A stretch of 64,000 bases of DNA from Polytrichum commune (GCA_950295325.1 OX485805.1:38551501-38615500); one strand, 5' to 3'. Positions 24,936 to 37,300 are shown, counted from the stretch's first letter. Notes: a model not told the origin generated them from the letters alone. Translations and numbers: made by a program.

Positions 24936-27054
24936 TCATTTATCTGAAGAAGGAAAATTCATGATGTAGGTTATCATCAAGGTTGCAGTCCCGGCAGGAT
25001 CTGTCAGGCAGATGTAGGAATTTGATTCACATGGCCAACTTGACCTTCTGCAGCCAAATTGGAGTTAATTTGATAGAACTTGATAGAATTGATAGGATCG
25101 AGGATTTCTAAACAATCTCACCACTCAATCTGTTGAACAATTGAACACTGTGAAGCATTTTCAAAGGTTTGGGCTGCAGATCTTTCCAAAAGGATGTGAT
25201 GATGTCGACCAGTTCAGGATTTGGTGATTAAGAATTGTCGTGGGAATGAGTCAAGTATACAGTATAACTTAGACCGAACCTGCAAGAAAGCAAGTCTACC
25301 TGGACTAGATCTAAGCTAGACTGACGGTTGTGGCAACGGTTGCGACTTACCACTGGGCCCAAGGGTCCCACTGTTCAAAATTTCAGAGGACAATTTCGCA
25401 AGGAAATTGTATGCTCGTGATATGGCTTGCACAGTAGTAAATCAATTCCAGAGAGAAGGAGCAAAAAAGTACCTAATTGCTCTCTTGGTTGTAGGCCCAA
25501 CCGTTAAACGGTTTAGCTGGTTCTATCCACTTAGTACAGGAGTCGCATAAAATATCTGGGAAGAAAGGAAGATGGAAGAAGTTATTGAAGTCCTTTAGAC
25601 TCATGGGAGATTCGAAGTTCCACCGTAGAGATTTGAGGCCCTGGAGGAATCAGGTTTACATGTTAGATGTTTTAGCGTCCTATCACTCACGACATATATC
25701 AGCTCTCACGAGACCACATATGACGTCATAAACATGGACATTTTGTGATGCACGGATCCATTACAAAGGAAAAGGAGTATCAAACCTGTGTATCACTTGA
25801 ATTATTTTATTTAAAAAAAACTGTCAGAATATGAACAAAAGATTGATCCCAAAATATCAATCAATGACCACAAGTGAGTATGTGTCTGGAAAAAGAGCAG
25901 CAAGCAACACACATGGCAGCCCGAAATTTTCCCGAAATTCTAATTGCCAACGCAACAATTTAGCTGTGTAGCTTCAACTGATCACACTGGCCACTTCTGG
26001 CACCATCCGTGGGCATCTCTGGTTGTAGTAGTGTGAAAAGTAGTGGGCCGGCATCTATTTCTCAATACAATCCCCAGCAATTCCACGGCTGGAACCGGAC
26101 GGAAAGTTTGGCGTGATTGGGAGAGGATGAAGATATGAATGACGCCATTCCTGGCAGAAGTGCCAAGAACTCTGCGTAGTACACTCACAGTACTGCAGTA
26201 ATATTGCCAAGGTTTTCCCTTCAGAAAATGTAATTCTTCAGATCAATCAAGATGTTGACAAGTCGCATCTCTATGGGATTCCAAAGGCAAGCCTTACACG
26301 TGTTCTCCAGCTGGCGAATGTGTCCGTTCCAGCCGCCGATCATACTTGAGAAGGGAGTATTCTTTGCAGGAAACGCGGTCAATAACGTTGATGTCGTCGC
26401 TTATTAGTTGCCAAAGCTGTGCATTTCTGCAATTTTAAATCACAGCGGACAAATTGAGTTCTCAAATATCAAACCTGTTTATAGCGGCTTGTTAAGAATC
26501 AATTGAAGGACCCCAGCCCCGTCAGGAACGTGGCGAGAACGAATGCACAACACTTGTGTTCACAACTGGACAGAGCACCTGGTTTAACCATTACTATGAT
26601 ATCTTCCTAGTCACGGATATTAATCTTGAGCCACGGCTATAATCAAATGAAAATAGAACGTTCTTGATCAGTTTGAAATCATGTACGACAGACAGATCTG
26701 TTAAGCGTTTTTTAATAATGATAAACTCATCGCCAAAGAACTTCCATCAAACTGTTGTGGACTCTGTATAGCATAAATTCAAGACAGGGTGAACACTTCA
26801 TGAAGCAACCTAAGCACGATATGAATCTAATAGTGCAAGAATAGGTATGGTCGTGATGTAGTGTCAATGCTCACGGGACGGGTTTCATGCGACAATTTCT
26901 AGAATGCGTTCAGCATTCACTAATAGAGATAAGTGGTCAAATGGTCGAAGCAGCGACAATCTCCTTTCTGAAATTATATCGAACCTGAAACTTTCGTGCA
27001 CAAGGTTCGTGAGACTTCGATTCCTTTCACTCCTTGACCTACTTTTCCCTGCAT
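24936..27054 (-). CDS. Unrecognised multi-exon gene candidate
   Basis: Several minus-strand open segments are bounded by usable splice sites and join in phase. Best chain at the 3' end: 25502-25640, 25351-25425, 25122-25173, 24936-25044 (TGA at 24936-24938). The last acceptor competes with a stronger CAG one that would give a stop. A second chain, 26298-26426 then 26069-26235, also joins in phase and is open for 97 codons. Further likely segments are 26894-26967 and 26597-26740, and 26985 upward (candidate start Met at 27054). The linking exons between the chains are not settled. The product would be a soluble-looking protein of several hundred residues rich in Leu, Ser and aromatic residues, with scattered Cys; no transmembrane or known catalytic motif was recognised. 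I do not know the family. The plus-strand ORF over the CT-repeat at 27083 looks like a shadow. Confidence 0.45.
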
Positions 27055-28047
27055 CTCTGCTTCGACTTCCTCATAGTTAGCTATGGCGACCTTATTTGAA
27101 TTAGTTCTCTCTCTCACTCTCTCTCTCTCTCTCTCGCCCAACCTACCAGGAGTCCAAGAAAACGATGCCGGGGGTCTTGAAGCTCAATGCACCATCGTCT
27201 GCATGATCGACGTTATCGTTTTGAATCAAGACTGTGGAGCACCAAAAACCTCTAACAAAAAAACACTATCGAAATTGAAACGCAGCGGATTTAGCAGTGA
27301 ACAAGATCCTCACGAGCTTCCTCGCAATTTTGCGCAACCAATGTTTAAGGGAATTAGCGTTTGCATCAAATCCAGGTCATCCATTGCAGTGGCCATGGCT
27401 TTCTTGCGATTCCCTCGCTTGAAGCATTTCAAACTCATACATACAGTATCTACACTCCTCCAACGATCGACCTCCTAATTCTGATTATTCAATTCATTGC
27501 TCCCTCTCGTCTTGCATCTTTTAGATGAATACGTAATAGGTAAGGGCCCTCTGCGGATTTCGACATCTACATTAAAACTAGATGGACAGCTCCGATGTTC
27601 TTACACAAGAGATCCCACTGAAATCCGCGGCGGGCAGTTATGTCAAGTAAAAAGCCCGCCGATTTCATAGAGAAATTTGTGGTACTAGGGCTTTATGTTC
27701 ATCTTAAAGATTAGGGTAAAGATTAGGGTTGGGGCTAGAGCTCATGCCAAACCATGGGCCCCGCTCTTGCATTATTAAACTCTGGGTTTAAATAGGCTCA
27801 ATTGGGCCCTAATTAGGTTGATTATGTTCAATTAAGTTTTATACAATTAATTAAATGTAACCACATTGAATTAGTTTGAGTGTGTATGACTACTTGTGTC
27901 AATAGAAGGAATTGACTAAACTATTATAAAATAAACAGACTAAAGTGATCACATTGATTTAAGTTTCATTTTAGAACAACAAAGACCCTTTCAAATGGTA
28001 AGTCACGTAAATTACAAAGTCCTCAATGGTAATAGAGGATTTTGTAA

Positions 28048-28150
28048 TATATTCGAGGAGGAGGCTTATAGGCCTTTCCCGAAATGCAGGCTTGTGAGGC
28101 GGCCACGTCACTTTCTCTAGGGTTAGGGTTTCGTTTATGTCTCCTCCTCA
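28048..28150 (+). repeat. Block shared with 40674-40772
   Basis: Begins TTCGAGGAGGAGGC, continues through CCCGAAATG and GCGGCCACGTCAC, and ends in TAGGGTTAGGG. It contains an ACGT core. The other copy is in the same orientation at 40.7 kb. Possibly an element end or promoter-like fragment. Confidence 0.6.
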
Positions 28151-28407
28151 GCATATGTTGACACACTTGAGCAAGCAATGTACGTTGACACAATGTTTCG
28201 TGGATGATACATCAGTTCAATTGTATCAAGATAGTCATCACCGAGTTAATTAGGGTCCATGGTTTGGGTTTGTCTATATGAAGTTCGAATCCTCGGAAGC
28301 CAAGTCCCAGAGAAAACTCTCAGCTCCTATGAAACTGGTTTTAGAGGCATAGGGCTCAGCATCATACTTGGTAGAATGTTGGTCATGATGTCCATAATTC
28401 TTGTTAA

Positions 28408-28431
28408 TTGGATTGGATTGGATTGGATTAA
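28408..28431. repeat. ATTGG microsatellite
   Basis: Four to five copies of a 5-bp ATTGG/TTGGA unit. Confidence 0.8.
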
Positions 28432-28516
28432 ATTGGATAAGGGTGGGGGTTGTTTTAGGGCTTGAGGAACATTGCTTACCTGGGGAGTTGGAATTCCATG
28501 GGTTAGGGAATACCAT

Positions 28517-28688
28517 TCCAACGGGGAGATGCTTCATATTTGTTCAAGAATCGCATTGTCTTCTTGAGCATGTCTTTAGTCCCGGCTGTCACCGAACTTA
28601 TAATAATGGCTGAGCTTCTTTACCTGCAATACAAAGACACTGAGAAACCTATCTATATGTACATCAATTCGACAGGCACTTTACTAAG
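28517..28688 (+). pseudogene. ClpR4-like exon fragment
   Basis: Translation gives YLFKNRIV followed by MSLVPAVTELI and then EKPIYMYINSTGT, a characteristic stretch of the plastid Clp protease subunit ClpR4 (non-catalytic ring subunit of the stromal protease core). The frame is open from about 28517 to a donor-like AAG/GTAAAG at 28688. No other ClpR4 exon was seen nearby on this strand: the family's following GEKLGYDTEA and later catalytic-fold segments are missing. It is therefore most likely a captured or duplicated fragment rather than a working gene. It could be an internal exon only if very large introns were present. Confidence 0.7.
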
Positions 28689-28776
28689 GTAAAGCTTGAA
28701 TTGAGCAGCATTGAATTGTATGTGCAGTTTCTTCATGGTGAATAGGGTTAATTACCTTATCTCATAGTAACACACC

Positions 28777-28870
28777 GTGTGTTTGTTCGAGAATTTCACT
28801 GTCTCCTTGGTCATTGTCCTCAGTCCCAGCTGTCACTAAACCTTTAATGTACTTCTACATCAATTCCATG
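28777..28870 (+). pseudogene. Decayed second copy of the ClpR4 fragment
   Basis: Diverged repeat of 28537-28670: TTTGTTC-AGAAT...TTGTC, CAGTCCCAGCTGTCAC and ATGTAC-TCTACATCAATTC align. The segment coding for the middle of the motif is deleted, and a stop follows the VTE-equivalent position. Clearly non-functional. Confidence 0.6.
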
Positions 28871-30012
28871 TTTTATTGACAATTTCACTTCGGGAATGGA
28901 ATGTCAATCAATTGCTTATTTACTAGGGGGAAGTGAACATATATATTGGATTTTGGATCTTGAAGGTGAAGTGCACTCGACATGGGTTTTGTGGGCAAGC
29001 GGTCTTCAAGAATGCAAGGCCAATTTTTTTTATATATAATTTAATTTTAATTTTTGGAAGTCGGGCGGGGTGGACAACAATTTCCGGGTGGGATCAGAAA
29101 ATTTTGAAGGTGATGTGGTCATGGTTTGGCAGAGCAGGGTCCCTGAGGTTTGGCATGAGCTCTAACTCCAACCTTCCCTTAGAGCCTTGACATGCTTAAA
29201 ACATGAGGTAGAGATCTATGAGGCAAGATGCATTTTAAGCCCCCTATTTGAGTCCTATCATGAAAGAGGGGGAAATTCTAGAAAGCAAGGCCCGCTACTT
29301 AACACCACAAAATATGGTTGAGTGTTTTAAGTAATTTGTGGCCACAATATATTTGGTGCCCCCCCCCCCCTCTCCCTCCTTGGGTTCCCAAAAAGAATCG
29401 AATTGCCTTACTTCATCCATAAAACATCATTGGATGACTGAACTCATTCAGAAATTGTCATCACTAAAGTTTAATAAGGTCATCACTAAATAAGCAATCA
29501 ACTGGAATTTCATTATCAAAGTAAATATGTCAATAACCCATGTAATTTACTTGGAACTTGTGCAAAATCCTCATTAGCATTGAGGTTATAACTTTTGTGA
29601 CCTACCATTTGAAGGGGTCTCTGTCATTCTAATTACATGTGTTGAGGTTTAATGTCCTCTGAACGCCACATTTGGGATGATAATAATGGATGAATTACTA
29701 ATGCATCCATGACTATAATGTACAACAATATTTGGATGGTTGATAAAAATTGTATGAGAAGGATCTACGATTAGTGTTGATGAGAATTTTTGGATTTAAA
29801 ATTTTTGGAAGAAACCACGACCTTTCAAAAGGGTGAAAATGCAACATAATATTGTGATGACTTATATTTGAAGTTACTTTGGACTTGTGTCCAATAACAA
29901 CATAAAAATGATCTATACTCCATAACCATGACTTGGTGACCGCTCATGCAATACCCTCAGTTCACAACATTGTTAATGGTTATCAATGTCCCTTACTATA
30001 TGGAATTACACT
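28871..30012. other. Spacer without recognised gene
   Basis: AT-rich with a 12-base C run at 29359-29370. Contains the right arm of the ClpR4-bearing inverted pair (29567-29627). No other feature. Confidence 0.5.
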
Positions 30013-31655
30013 ACTATAGCACCATAGTTGGTTCGTGCCTCGGGGGGTGCACCTTTCATTAAAACCTAGAATCACGTGCGTTCACTGCATACTCTAAAAA
30101 CCCCCTATATACAAGTTATTTTTTGTGAAATGAAGTAATACACATACAATTGCAACAATAAATATACAAGTAACAATATGTATACACAAAAAAACATCCA
30201 TTCATATACAGTCATTAACATAAGTATACAAATATATTTTTGAACAATAATCAACCCCTATAATATGTATAACAAAATATCCTAGCTTTCATCAGCAAAG
30301 TCGTTGAAAACTTTTTCATCTCCCGGATGTAACTCATAAACATTTGATTCACCAATATATGTCATTATAGCCAATGCAATTATTGTCTCTAAGTCTACCA
30401 TCAAATGATCAATAAGATCATATGTCCACTTGTTGTTAGCCCCTTTTTGATACCAACATAAACCAATCTCCACGTTTGATGGACGGTCCATCAAGTCAAT
30501 TGGATCCCTATACTCCACCCCACAATTACCAAACTTCCTCCGCATCCTATAAACTCTCCCAACAAACCAAACCTTAACTCGAGTAGATTTTTTTGGCCTA
30601 CCTCGTTTTTTCACAGTTTTAGCTTCAGGTGTGTTCAAAAAACACACAACACAGTCACAACCAAGCTTTAACAAAATGTCATGGTTTCCAGCACTCAGGA
30701 GTTTAGGCTTCATATATAATATGCCAGCTCTAATTCGAGTCAACCAATCTTTACACAAAGAAGGATTGCCATTCAATTGACTAACAAGTGTACTTTAAAA
30801 AATTCTAGACTCCCCTACCATTACATAAGCCACAACTGACTTTGCATTTGATAGAGAGGGAATTTTAGAACGAGGCCATGACAATGTCAGGACTTTCGGT
30901 GATCTCACGGCAGCAGTAACCGCAGGGACGTTGAGAAGCGCTAGAAGCAACAGGTGAAAGAAGGAAAAGTAAAGTAGTTGTCGGCAAAAGAAGCAGGCTA
31001 TGCGAGAAGAGAAAACAAAAACCTAGGGATGGGAGGGGAAAAGGGTCCTTGTTACTTTGAACTGAACGAATCATTTCATAACCCTAATACTGCCTCTTTC
31101 CCCGATATTACCTTGATACCTTGTACATGGTTCATACTACCCTATAAGGTTGCTAACAAAAATCGTTAATCCTAGTTAATCCTAATTTCATCCAATATGA
31201 AAACTTATGATATGTAGTATAGTAACACTACCATACAAGTACAATTATTGTATACTTTTTAAAGGCCTTCCACATATGTACGTAACTATAAATTATAACA
31301 TGTATACCATATGTATACGTAATACAACAAGGTCCAAATCAATACCCCTCCTGTGCACTCACGTATACTCGTACATGTTTAGTACAGTGCACCCCCTAAG
31401 GTTCGTGCACCTTGAAACAAATATATATATTTTTTAAAAGAAGGTTCCTAAGCTAAAAATATAATTCTTGAAATTTTGTCGACCCTATGTTTTAAAGTAA
31501 AATAATTCATTTTTAAGGTCTAGCAATATTCATTTTTTTAAATATAAAATTTTCACTTATTCATTTGACTGGGCTCATAATTTTTTATTTTTTACGGTTC
31601 TTTTTTTGGGAATTATTTTTGGACGAACCAACTATGGTGCTATGGTATGCTATAA
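30013..31655. mobile_element. TIR element carrying an AT-hook ORF
   Basis: Left end contains ATAGCACCATAGTTGGTTCG and right end (about 31621-31655) its complement. The inverted repeat is near perfect for about 25 bp and extends outward imperfectly. A second inverted pair is inside (GGGGGTGCAC at about 30044-30053, its complement at about 31387-31396). The left terminus reads CACTACTATAG, suggestive of a CACTA-type end, but the right end is degraded and no certain 3-bp duplication is seen. The interior holds the 30282-30776 ORF. Confidence 0.55.
30282..30776 (-). CDS. AT-hook protein of unknown family, 164 aa, inside TIR element
   Basis: An open frame of 164 residues in otherwise AT-rich, stop-dense DNA. 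It contains the AT-hook KKRGRPKKS (residues 57-64 region), a minor-groove DNA-binding motif, followed by a basic stretch (VYRMRRK) and an acidic C-terminus. Four Cys lie in the first half (8, 40, 42, 45) without a clear zinc-finger spacing. A TGA lies in frame directly before the chosen ATG, so translation starts here unless an upstream exon is spliced on. Flanking inverted repeats suggest a transposon-encoded DNA-binding accessory protein or a captured exon. No DDE transposase motif is visible. Family unknown to me. Confidence 0.5.
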   Translation of the reverse strand: MNGNPSLCKDWLTRIRAGILYMKPKLLSAGNHDILLKLGCDCVVCFLNTPEAKTVKKRGRPKKSTRVKVWFVGRVYRMRRKFGNCGVEYRDPIDLMDRPSNVEIGLCWYQKGANNKWTYDLIDHLMVDLETIIALAIMTYIGESNVYELHPGDEKVFNDFADES

Positions 31656-33756
31656 TTTTTCGTGGTAGATTTCACTTATTACAATCAAAGGTCAAAATAC
31701 GTTGTTTGAACATCATAGAACATAAACAACTCAAGCTAGTAAAAAGTTGCATTCTAGGTATGATGCAACTCCGAATAATAAGTGACACTAAATACCATAA
31801 ATGGTGTACTTCTATATACTCTCCTTGGTTAAAGTGTTTTAGGATGAATACATGTCGTGAAGAATAGGAATGAATGATATACACTCGTGGCTAAATGTTC
31901 ACCACCCTTATCATTGTCAAGCTTACAACCATAACACTTGGACAATTTTGACCTAACATGTTAAATAATATACAAAAGATTCTTTACAATAATATTTTTC
32001 CCCAAATTGAATTAATTTCTTTATTTTTCCTACCAAGTTCTCCTTTCAAGAAATCCTACCTTACATAATAATTCTTGAGTACACGATTTTGTTATGAATG
32101 AAATCATTATGGTTGAAGCCACCTACGAATAACTAGGTTGCATTTGGAGTTTAACTAGGGTAGACCACCTCACCACATGACCAAAGGTCTTGTTGATTCT
32201 TATTTGCTTACAGTAGACAAAATATTGCATTAAAACAACTACTGTAATATTATCATAATCAACTCTACATATATTATCAGAGGATCTTACCATACGATCT
32301 TATTGTAAGATCCCATGATAGAAATCAACATGTTATAAAAACATGTAGTACTTAGACTTAGTCCAATTTTACATAAATATGTGTTTAAATGATACCAATC
32401 CAATATATAGATATCCAATTAAACAAGATGAGAGGATTCAAAATAATAATATAATAATATAGAGAGCGAATTAGGCCCTCTAGTAACCAAATGTTGCCCT
32501 TGTGATTGGACTGGTGTCAACAAGCCCCTTCTCCACAAACATAATAATGATGGGCTCCAGGAAACTGGGGACTATTGAAATCCACAACACTCTTGGAGTG
32601 CCGTGGTGACTCGTGATGAGGAAAGGGGACTGCATGGTCTATCCACATCCAACCGACCAAGGCGTGAGCTACAGCCACTTGTTACCTAACCCCGAGTCTA
32701 CGGACTCCAAAATCCTTTGATGTTCTCTGTTCATGGTGAGAAACCTTCCTTCGGTTATCTATAACCTCAAATGTATCTATTCATGCGAAGAATTTCCAAC
32801 GAGGCGCAATTCTTTGGAGCATGGAGAGTGGGCATTCCTATGTTGTAATATGTGGGCCTTGTTCCATTTGGGGTCACGAGTTTGCCAACGAGCCCCATAA
32901 GCATATAGAAATTCTTAAAGCATCAGCAAATGAGAGTCGGGGTAGTGAGGATAAGGCTAGGAGAATTGGGGTTGAGACCTATTAGGTCATGTGCGCATGA
33001 TTTGGACAATCATTGGACATCCAAGGCCATAAATATACTATTTCCTTTTGTTGGTAGTTACATCTTTTATGTTCAATTAGAGGAAGAATACTCTACAGAG
33101 GAATATTTAGAGGAAGTCCAAAGTTTATGACTATGTGGTCCAAAGAAAAGAACATGAAAGAATCAATTTAATAACATGCAATTACTACCTTGTTTACTTC
33201 AATCAATGTGGATTTATGGTGCTCTACCCTCTCACAAATAATGAAACTAATTCTTACCATTTATATATATATATATATGTTGGGTATTCTTCCTCTAAAT
33301 ATTCTTCCTCTAAATATTTTTAGGATATCGAATAGGGCCTAGGGTTCCAATATCAAAATTGGATTGTGTGAGGAGATGTTCTATTAGTATGTATTCAGTA
33401 AATTAAACCAGCCGCGTCTTTAAACTGAAACCCACAAAAGCAGAGAAGGATGTTGTTATCCTAGCCACCACCTTTGCACTACAATAACCACATACACTTT
33501 TACATTATAATCTGTTGATTATGGACACCTGGATGGTTGAAATTTAGTGTGAACAATCCTAACTTTATAGAGGAAAATCACCTGTACAGTCAGAGCCATA
33601 AGGAACACATTTTCGTTAGTAAGTTGAACCTTATGTACTTCAGTTGAACCTTGGGCTACATAAGTTCAAACTTTTTTCTCAACGAGACTTGCAGAGGCAA
33701 TTGATTCTCCAACTCGTGTGAGGGAGGAATCACAAAGTGACTGAGGAGGAATAGTA
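31656..33756. other. Spacer without recognised gene
   Basis: AT-rich. An inverted pair built on TTAGAGGAAGAATA (about 33077-33115 versus 33283-33320) flanks about 170 bp that ends in a TA microsatellite (33261-33277). No protein family seen. Confidence 0.45.
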
Positions 33757-34355
33757 TTGAGCATCTCAAGGATACATGTGTCACTTGTATTCTGCAAAGT
33801 GCAACCTTGATGCATGAATTCAGATTTTCATCTCTACACTCGACCGCACTTGATATCTTAATACTGGTAACAATATATAGTTCATGCAATCTCAATCTTG
33901 AGTCTTCAGCCTTTGTGATTTGAGGTCAATGGATCATATCTGAGCTACAAGCGCTGAGCATTGAAATCGGTGGCCCTAAGTTAATGATAGAACGTGAGAC
34001 AGGAAGAATAGTATTAATCATGGAATGGATACACAGAGGTTTATAATTTGCAAAGGGTAAACTGGATGCCTTCTTTCAGAATTTCATCTTTACACTCAAA
34101 CCACATTTGATATCTTGATACTGATGACAAAATATAGTTTATGCAATCTCAATCTTGTGTCCTCAGCCTTAGTGATTTCCGTTCAATGGTTCATATCTGA
34201 GGTACAAGAGTAGAAGGCTGAAATTGCTAGACCTAAGTTACTGATAGAAAGTGAGACAGGAGGAATAGTATTAAGCATCTAAAGGATACAGAGCCGTTTG
34301 TATTCTGCGAAGGGCAACCTTGATGCGTTCTTTCAGATTTTCATCCTTACACTCA
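33757..34355. repeat. Triplicated 3' end of CPSF73-I, period 257 bp
   Basis: The block that starts at the CPSF73-I stop codon (34271) recurs at 34014 and 33757, exact spacings of 257 bp. Each unit has about 85 bp matching the last coding bases (TTTCAGA-TTTCATC, TACACTC) plus about 170 bp of spacer shared between the two downstream copies. The two extra coding pieces contain stops and substitutions. Seen directly; interpreted as tandem duplication downstream of a working gene. Confidence 0.85.
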
Positions 34356-37300
34356 ATGCCTTTCTTGGCATGATCTACAGTTGCTACAACGCCATCCACA
34401 TTCACTGTCAAAACCTGTTGCTTCTCGTCAAGGCTCACATCTCCAAACAAAGAAACTAGCAGAGAATGGACTATCTTAATCTCATCTTTCTCTAACTTGG
34501 CTTCCTTTGCTCGTACCGCCCCACCTGCAGTCATAGACTGTGCATCAAGTTTCAAAATCATCGCAACAACTGAGTCGGCAATCATATCACTGATAGGTTC
34601 CGATATCCACTGCAAAATCACATAGTCGGCTCCTTCTTGAGTAACTGTAAGGTTACCATGAACTTTGAGAGTTGGACTATCTGCTTTTGCAACAGCTTCA
34701 ACCTGTTCATACATTTGCTGTAACCGGTGACGCAGCACTGTGAAGGTGCCCTTGTAAGGCACGGATTGTCGTTGCATCACACTCCCTGTTGAGTGTTGTG
34801 TGAAACTATGGAGATCGTCGGGAGCCATCAGCTGGTAAGTGAATCCTTTGCGGACCAACAAGCCACTCACAATATCTCCTTCCTTGGGTGGTTTCTCTGC
34901 TAACCGCCCGACCGTTTTGGCAACCTTCTCTCCTTTGAAGAACATCTCAACTGTTTGACAGTTCTTGGGTGAAAGGACCTTCACATTCTGCTCCGCAAAC
35001 TGTGTGATGAGCTTTGCTTTCAGGCGTCCCATCTCATTAGCCTCTCCATGGACCAGAATGATGTAAGGTGGCCTCAACTCGTGAAGGAACTTGCTTGTTT
35101 GATTGAAGTCTGCGTGAGCCGAGAATGAGATGTAATGCACTCGCATGTTGAGAGGTACTACGAGACCGCTGAGGAGAGTCACTTCCTTGGGTTCATTCAA
35201 GATCAATTTTGCAAGATTGCCTTCGACCACATAGCCAGGGATCACACACGCGTTTCTCTTGTCTTGGCACCATCTGTCGAATAATTGTCTTGATAGCCCA
35301 CTCTGAAGACCTCCGGGAGAGGCCATGACAACGACTGGCCCAATATCCTCGAACTCATCAACACTCTTGAGAGCTTGAATGTGCTTGAAGTCGAATGGGT
35401 TTGATACCTGTTGTCAACAGTAAGAGTACACTAGTAAGAGCAGATCTTTGCAGGCTAAGTAGCTGGAGGCTCTTATACAAGAGGCGACTCTTTGAGAATT
35501 AGCGTAGTTTAGAGAGGCAATAGATTTGAAAATAGACATCGCATTGACATCATCTCTTGAGTACATGATGTCATCTTTCCTTCATACCAAGCCTTTTAAC
35601 CATTCCCTATCAATTTGAAATTCTAATGAACTGTTCTCCAATTTGGGACCAAGAATTACAAGCTTTGTCTGAGGTGTTACCTCAAATTGCTTTTGGATGC
35701 GCTCATTCATTGCATTTATGTAGGTCTGATACACTGCCATACATTTCTTTGCCAGAGGAGACGCATAGTAAATAGGTATATGCTGAAGCTCAGGATGCGC
35801 TTCCCAATATTCATCCAGAATGAGGAGTAACTCTTGAGCTCGGCCAAGTGCAAAAGCAGGTATGAGAACCTTACCTCCCTGTAAAGAAAACCAATCTATT
35901 ATACTTCTTGTCCTAAAAGGAAAAACAGACATCACATCAACGTCATATCCCTGTTCATACTACACTAGAGAACAGTGGAATACAAAAGATATGCACACAT
36001 GGCTCATAATCTCTTAACATCTCAATTATCATCAGGTTAGAGTTATGGAAAGGAGAAACTCTTTTCTTAAATTGATTCCTAGATATCAAATTCTCAGAAG
36101 TATAGAATTATTAGCAATTAACAGCAAATGCTCCTCATGAACAATCCACTCCAAAATTACAGAGTAAACACTATAAACACTACAGACATCACTAGCAATC
36201 TCCTCACAAACAATCTCTGCATAAATCGCATGCATGAAGTACCTGGCTGACGGTTTGAGCAACGGTATCCGTAAATCTTCTCTCTCTCATAGCTCGTGGC
36301 TGATGAATTTGCACGCCATATGTTGACTCAATAATACAAACATCCGGTGAAAAATTTGGGACTTCGGCAGCACGGAGATGCCGATCTTCCTCACAAGAAT
36401 AGTCTCCAGTGTAGAGCATCCGCATGCCAGCTATATCGACCATGAACATGGCTGCACCCAGCACATGGCCAGCCGTGTAACACCAGAAGCGAATCCCGTT
36501 CACTTCCATAGTTTGATGAAAATCAATGACCTGGAAAAAACAAGATGCAAGAATACAAAACAAGAGTAAGCCCTTCAACAGCGTTGCTGATGACCAGGCA
36601 ATGTGGCTGGCTGGTCTGTCACAGTCCAAAATTATTGTCTTGATAGAATTTCAGAAAACAGAAGATACAAAAGAACAGGAAGGAGACAAGCACAAACTTA
36701 AATTACCATCCTCACTACACATAATCATGCTCACCTCAATTTTCTCCATTGTACGTGCTATATCCTGTTCATCATATAGCATGTCGTCCACAGAAACTTT
36801 ACTGATCTTCACAAAATCTGATAACAGGAGCTTGTAGATTGCTTTTGTTGCATGTGTCATGAACACTCTCCCCTTAAAGTTTGTCTAACCATCCATCAAC
36901 CCAAAATAGGCTGAGCATACCCATACCAAAACACTTCGTCACACCATTGTAGGTTTCTAGTCTAAGCTCCTATGTCCAATTTGTCCAACGAATGTCCACA
37001 TAAGAGACATAGCTCCTGAAATTAAACAGAAAATTAGAAGTAAGTGGAAGTCTCACCTTCTCCAAGAAGTAAGGCAATGATGCACAGTGGTCGAGATGGA
37101 AACTGCATGTTTTAAGAGAATTCAGTGAGCATCCTGATGCAGCAGATAAGTTCCATAGGCAACTCCTTATCTAAAAAGTCATGCGACTTTATGAAAAAGT
37201 TTCAGATGTTTACTTGATGTTTCCATCCTGTTATGCCTACCATAGATGGACCCTCCAATGTGCAGCGATTTAGGGTAAGGACTGACTGAAAAACAGAAAT

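Larger units (their letters stand above)
27985..29627. mobile_element. Inverted-repeat-bounded segment carrying a ClpR4 fragment
   Basis: Left arm about 27985-28045 and right arm about 29567-29627 are inverted copies. Shared blocks include TTCAAATGGTA, GTCAC, CCTCAATG and GAGGATTTTG. The enclosed 1.5 kb holds two partial copies of a ClpR4 exon. This arrangement resembles gene-fragment capture by a TIR transposon, but the true termini and target duplications are not resolved. It may equally be a chance inverted pair of an older repeat. Confidence 0.4.

Noticed and set aside
26105-26133. Frame MASFISSSS, which looks like a transit-peptide start
   Set aside because: It lies inside a longer, phase-consistent open exon read in another frame.
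27083-27478. 131-residue plus-strand ORF starting MATLFELVLSLTLSLSLS
   Set aside because: It begins in a CT microsatellite and lies largely antisense to the better-supported minus-strand segments; no family signature.
28281-28292. GTTCGAATCC resembling a tRNA B box
   Set aside because: No A box or cloverleaf can be drawn around it on either strand.
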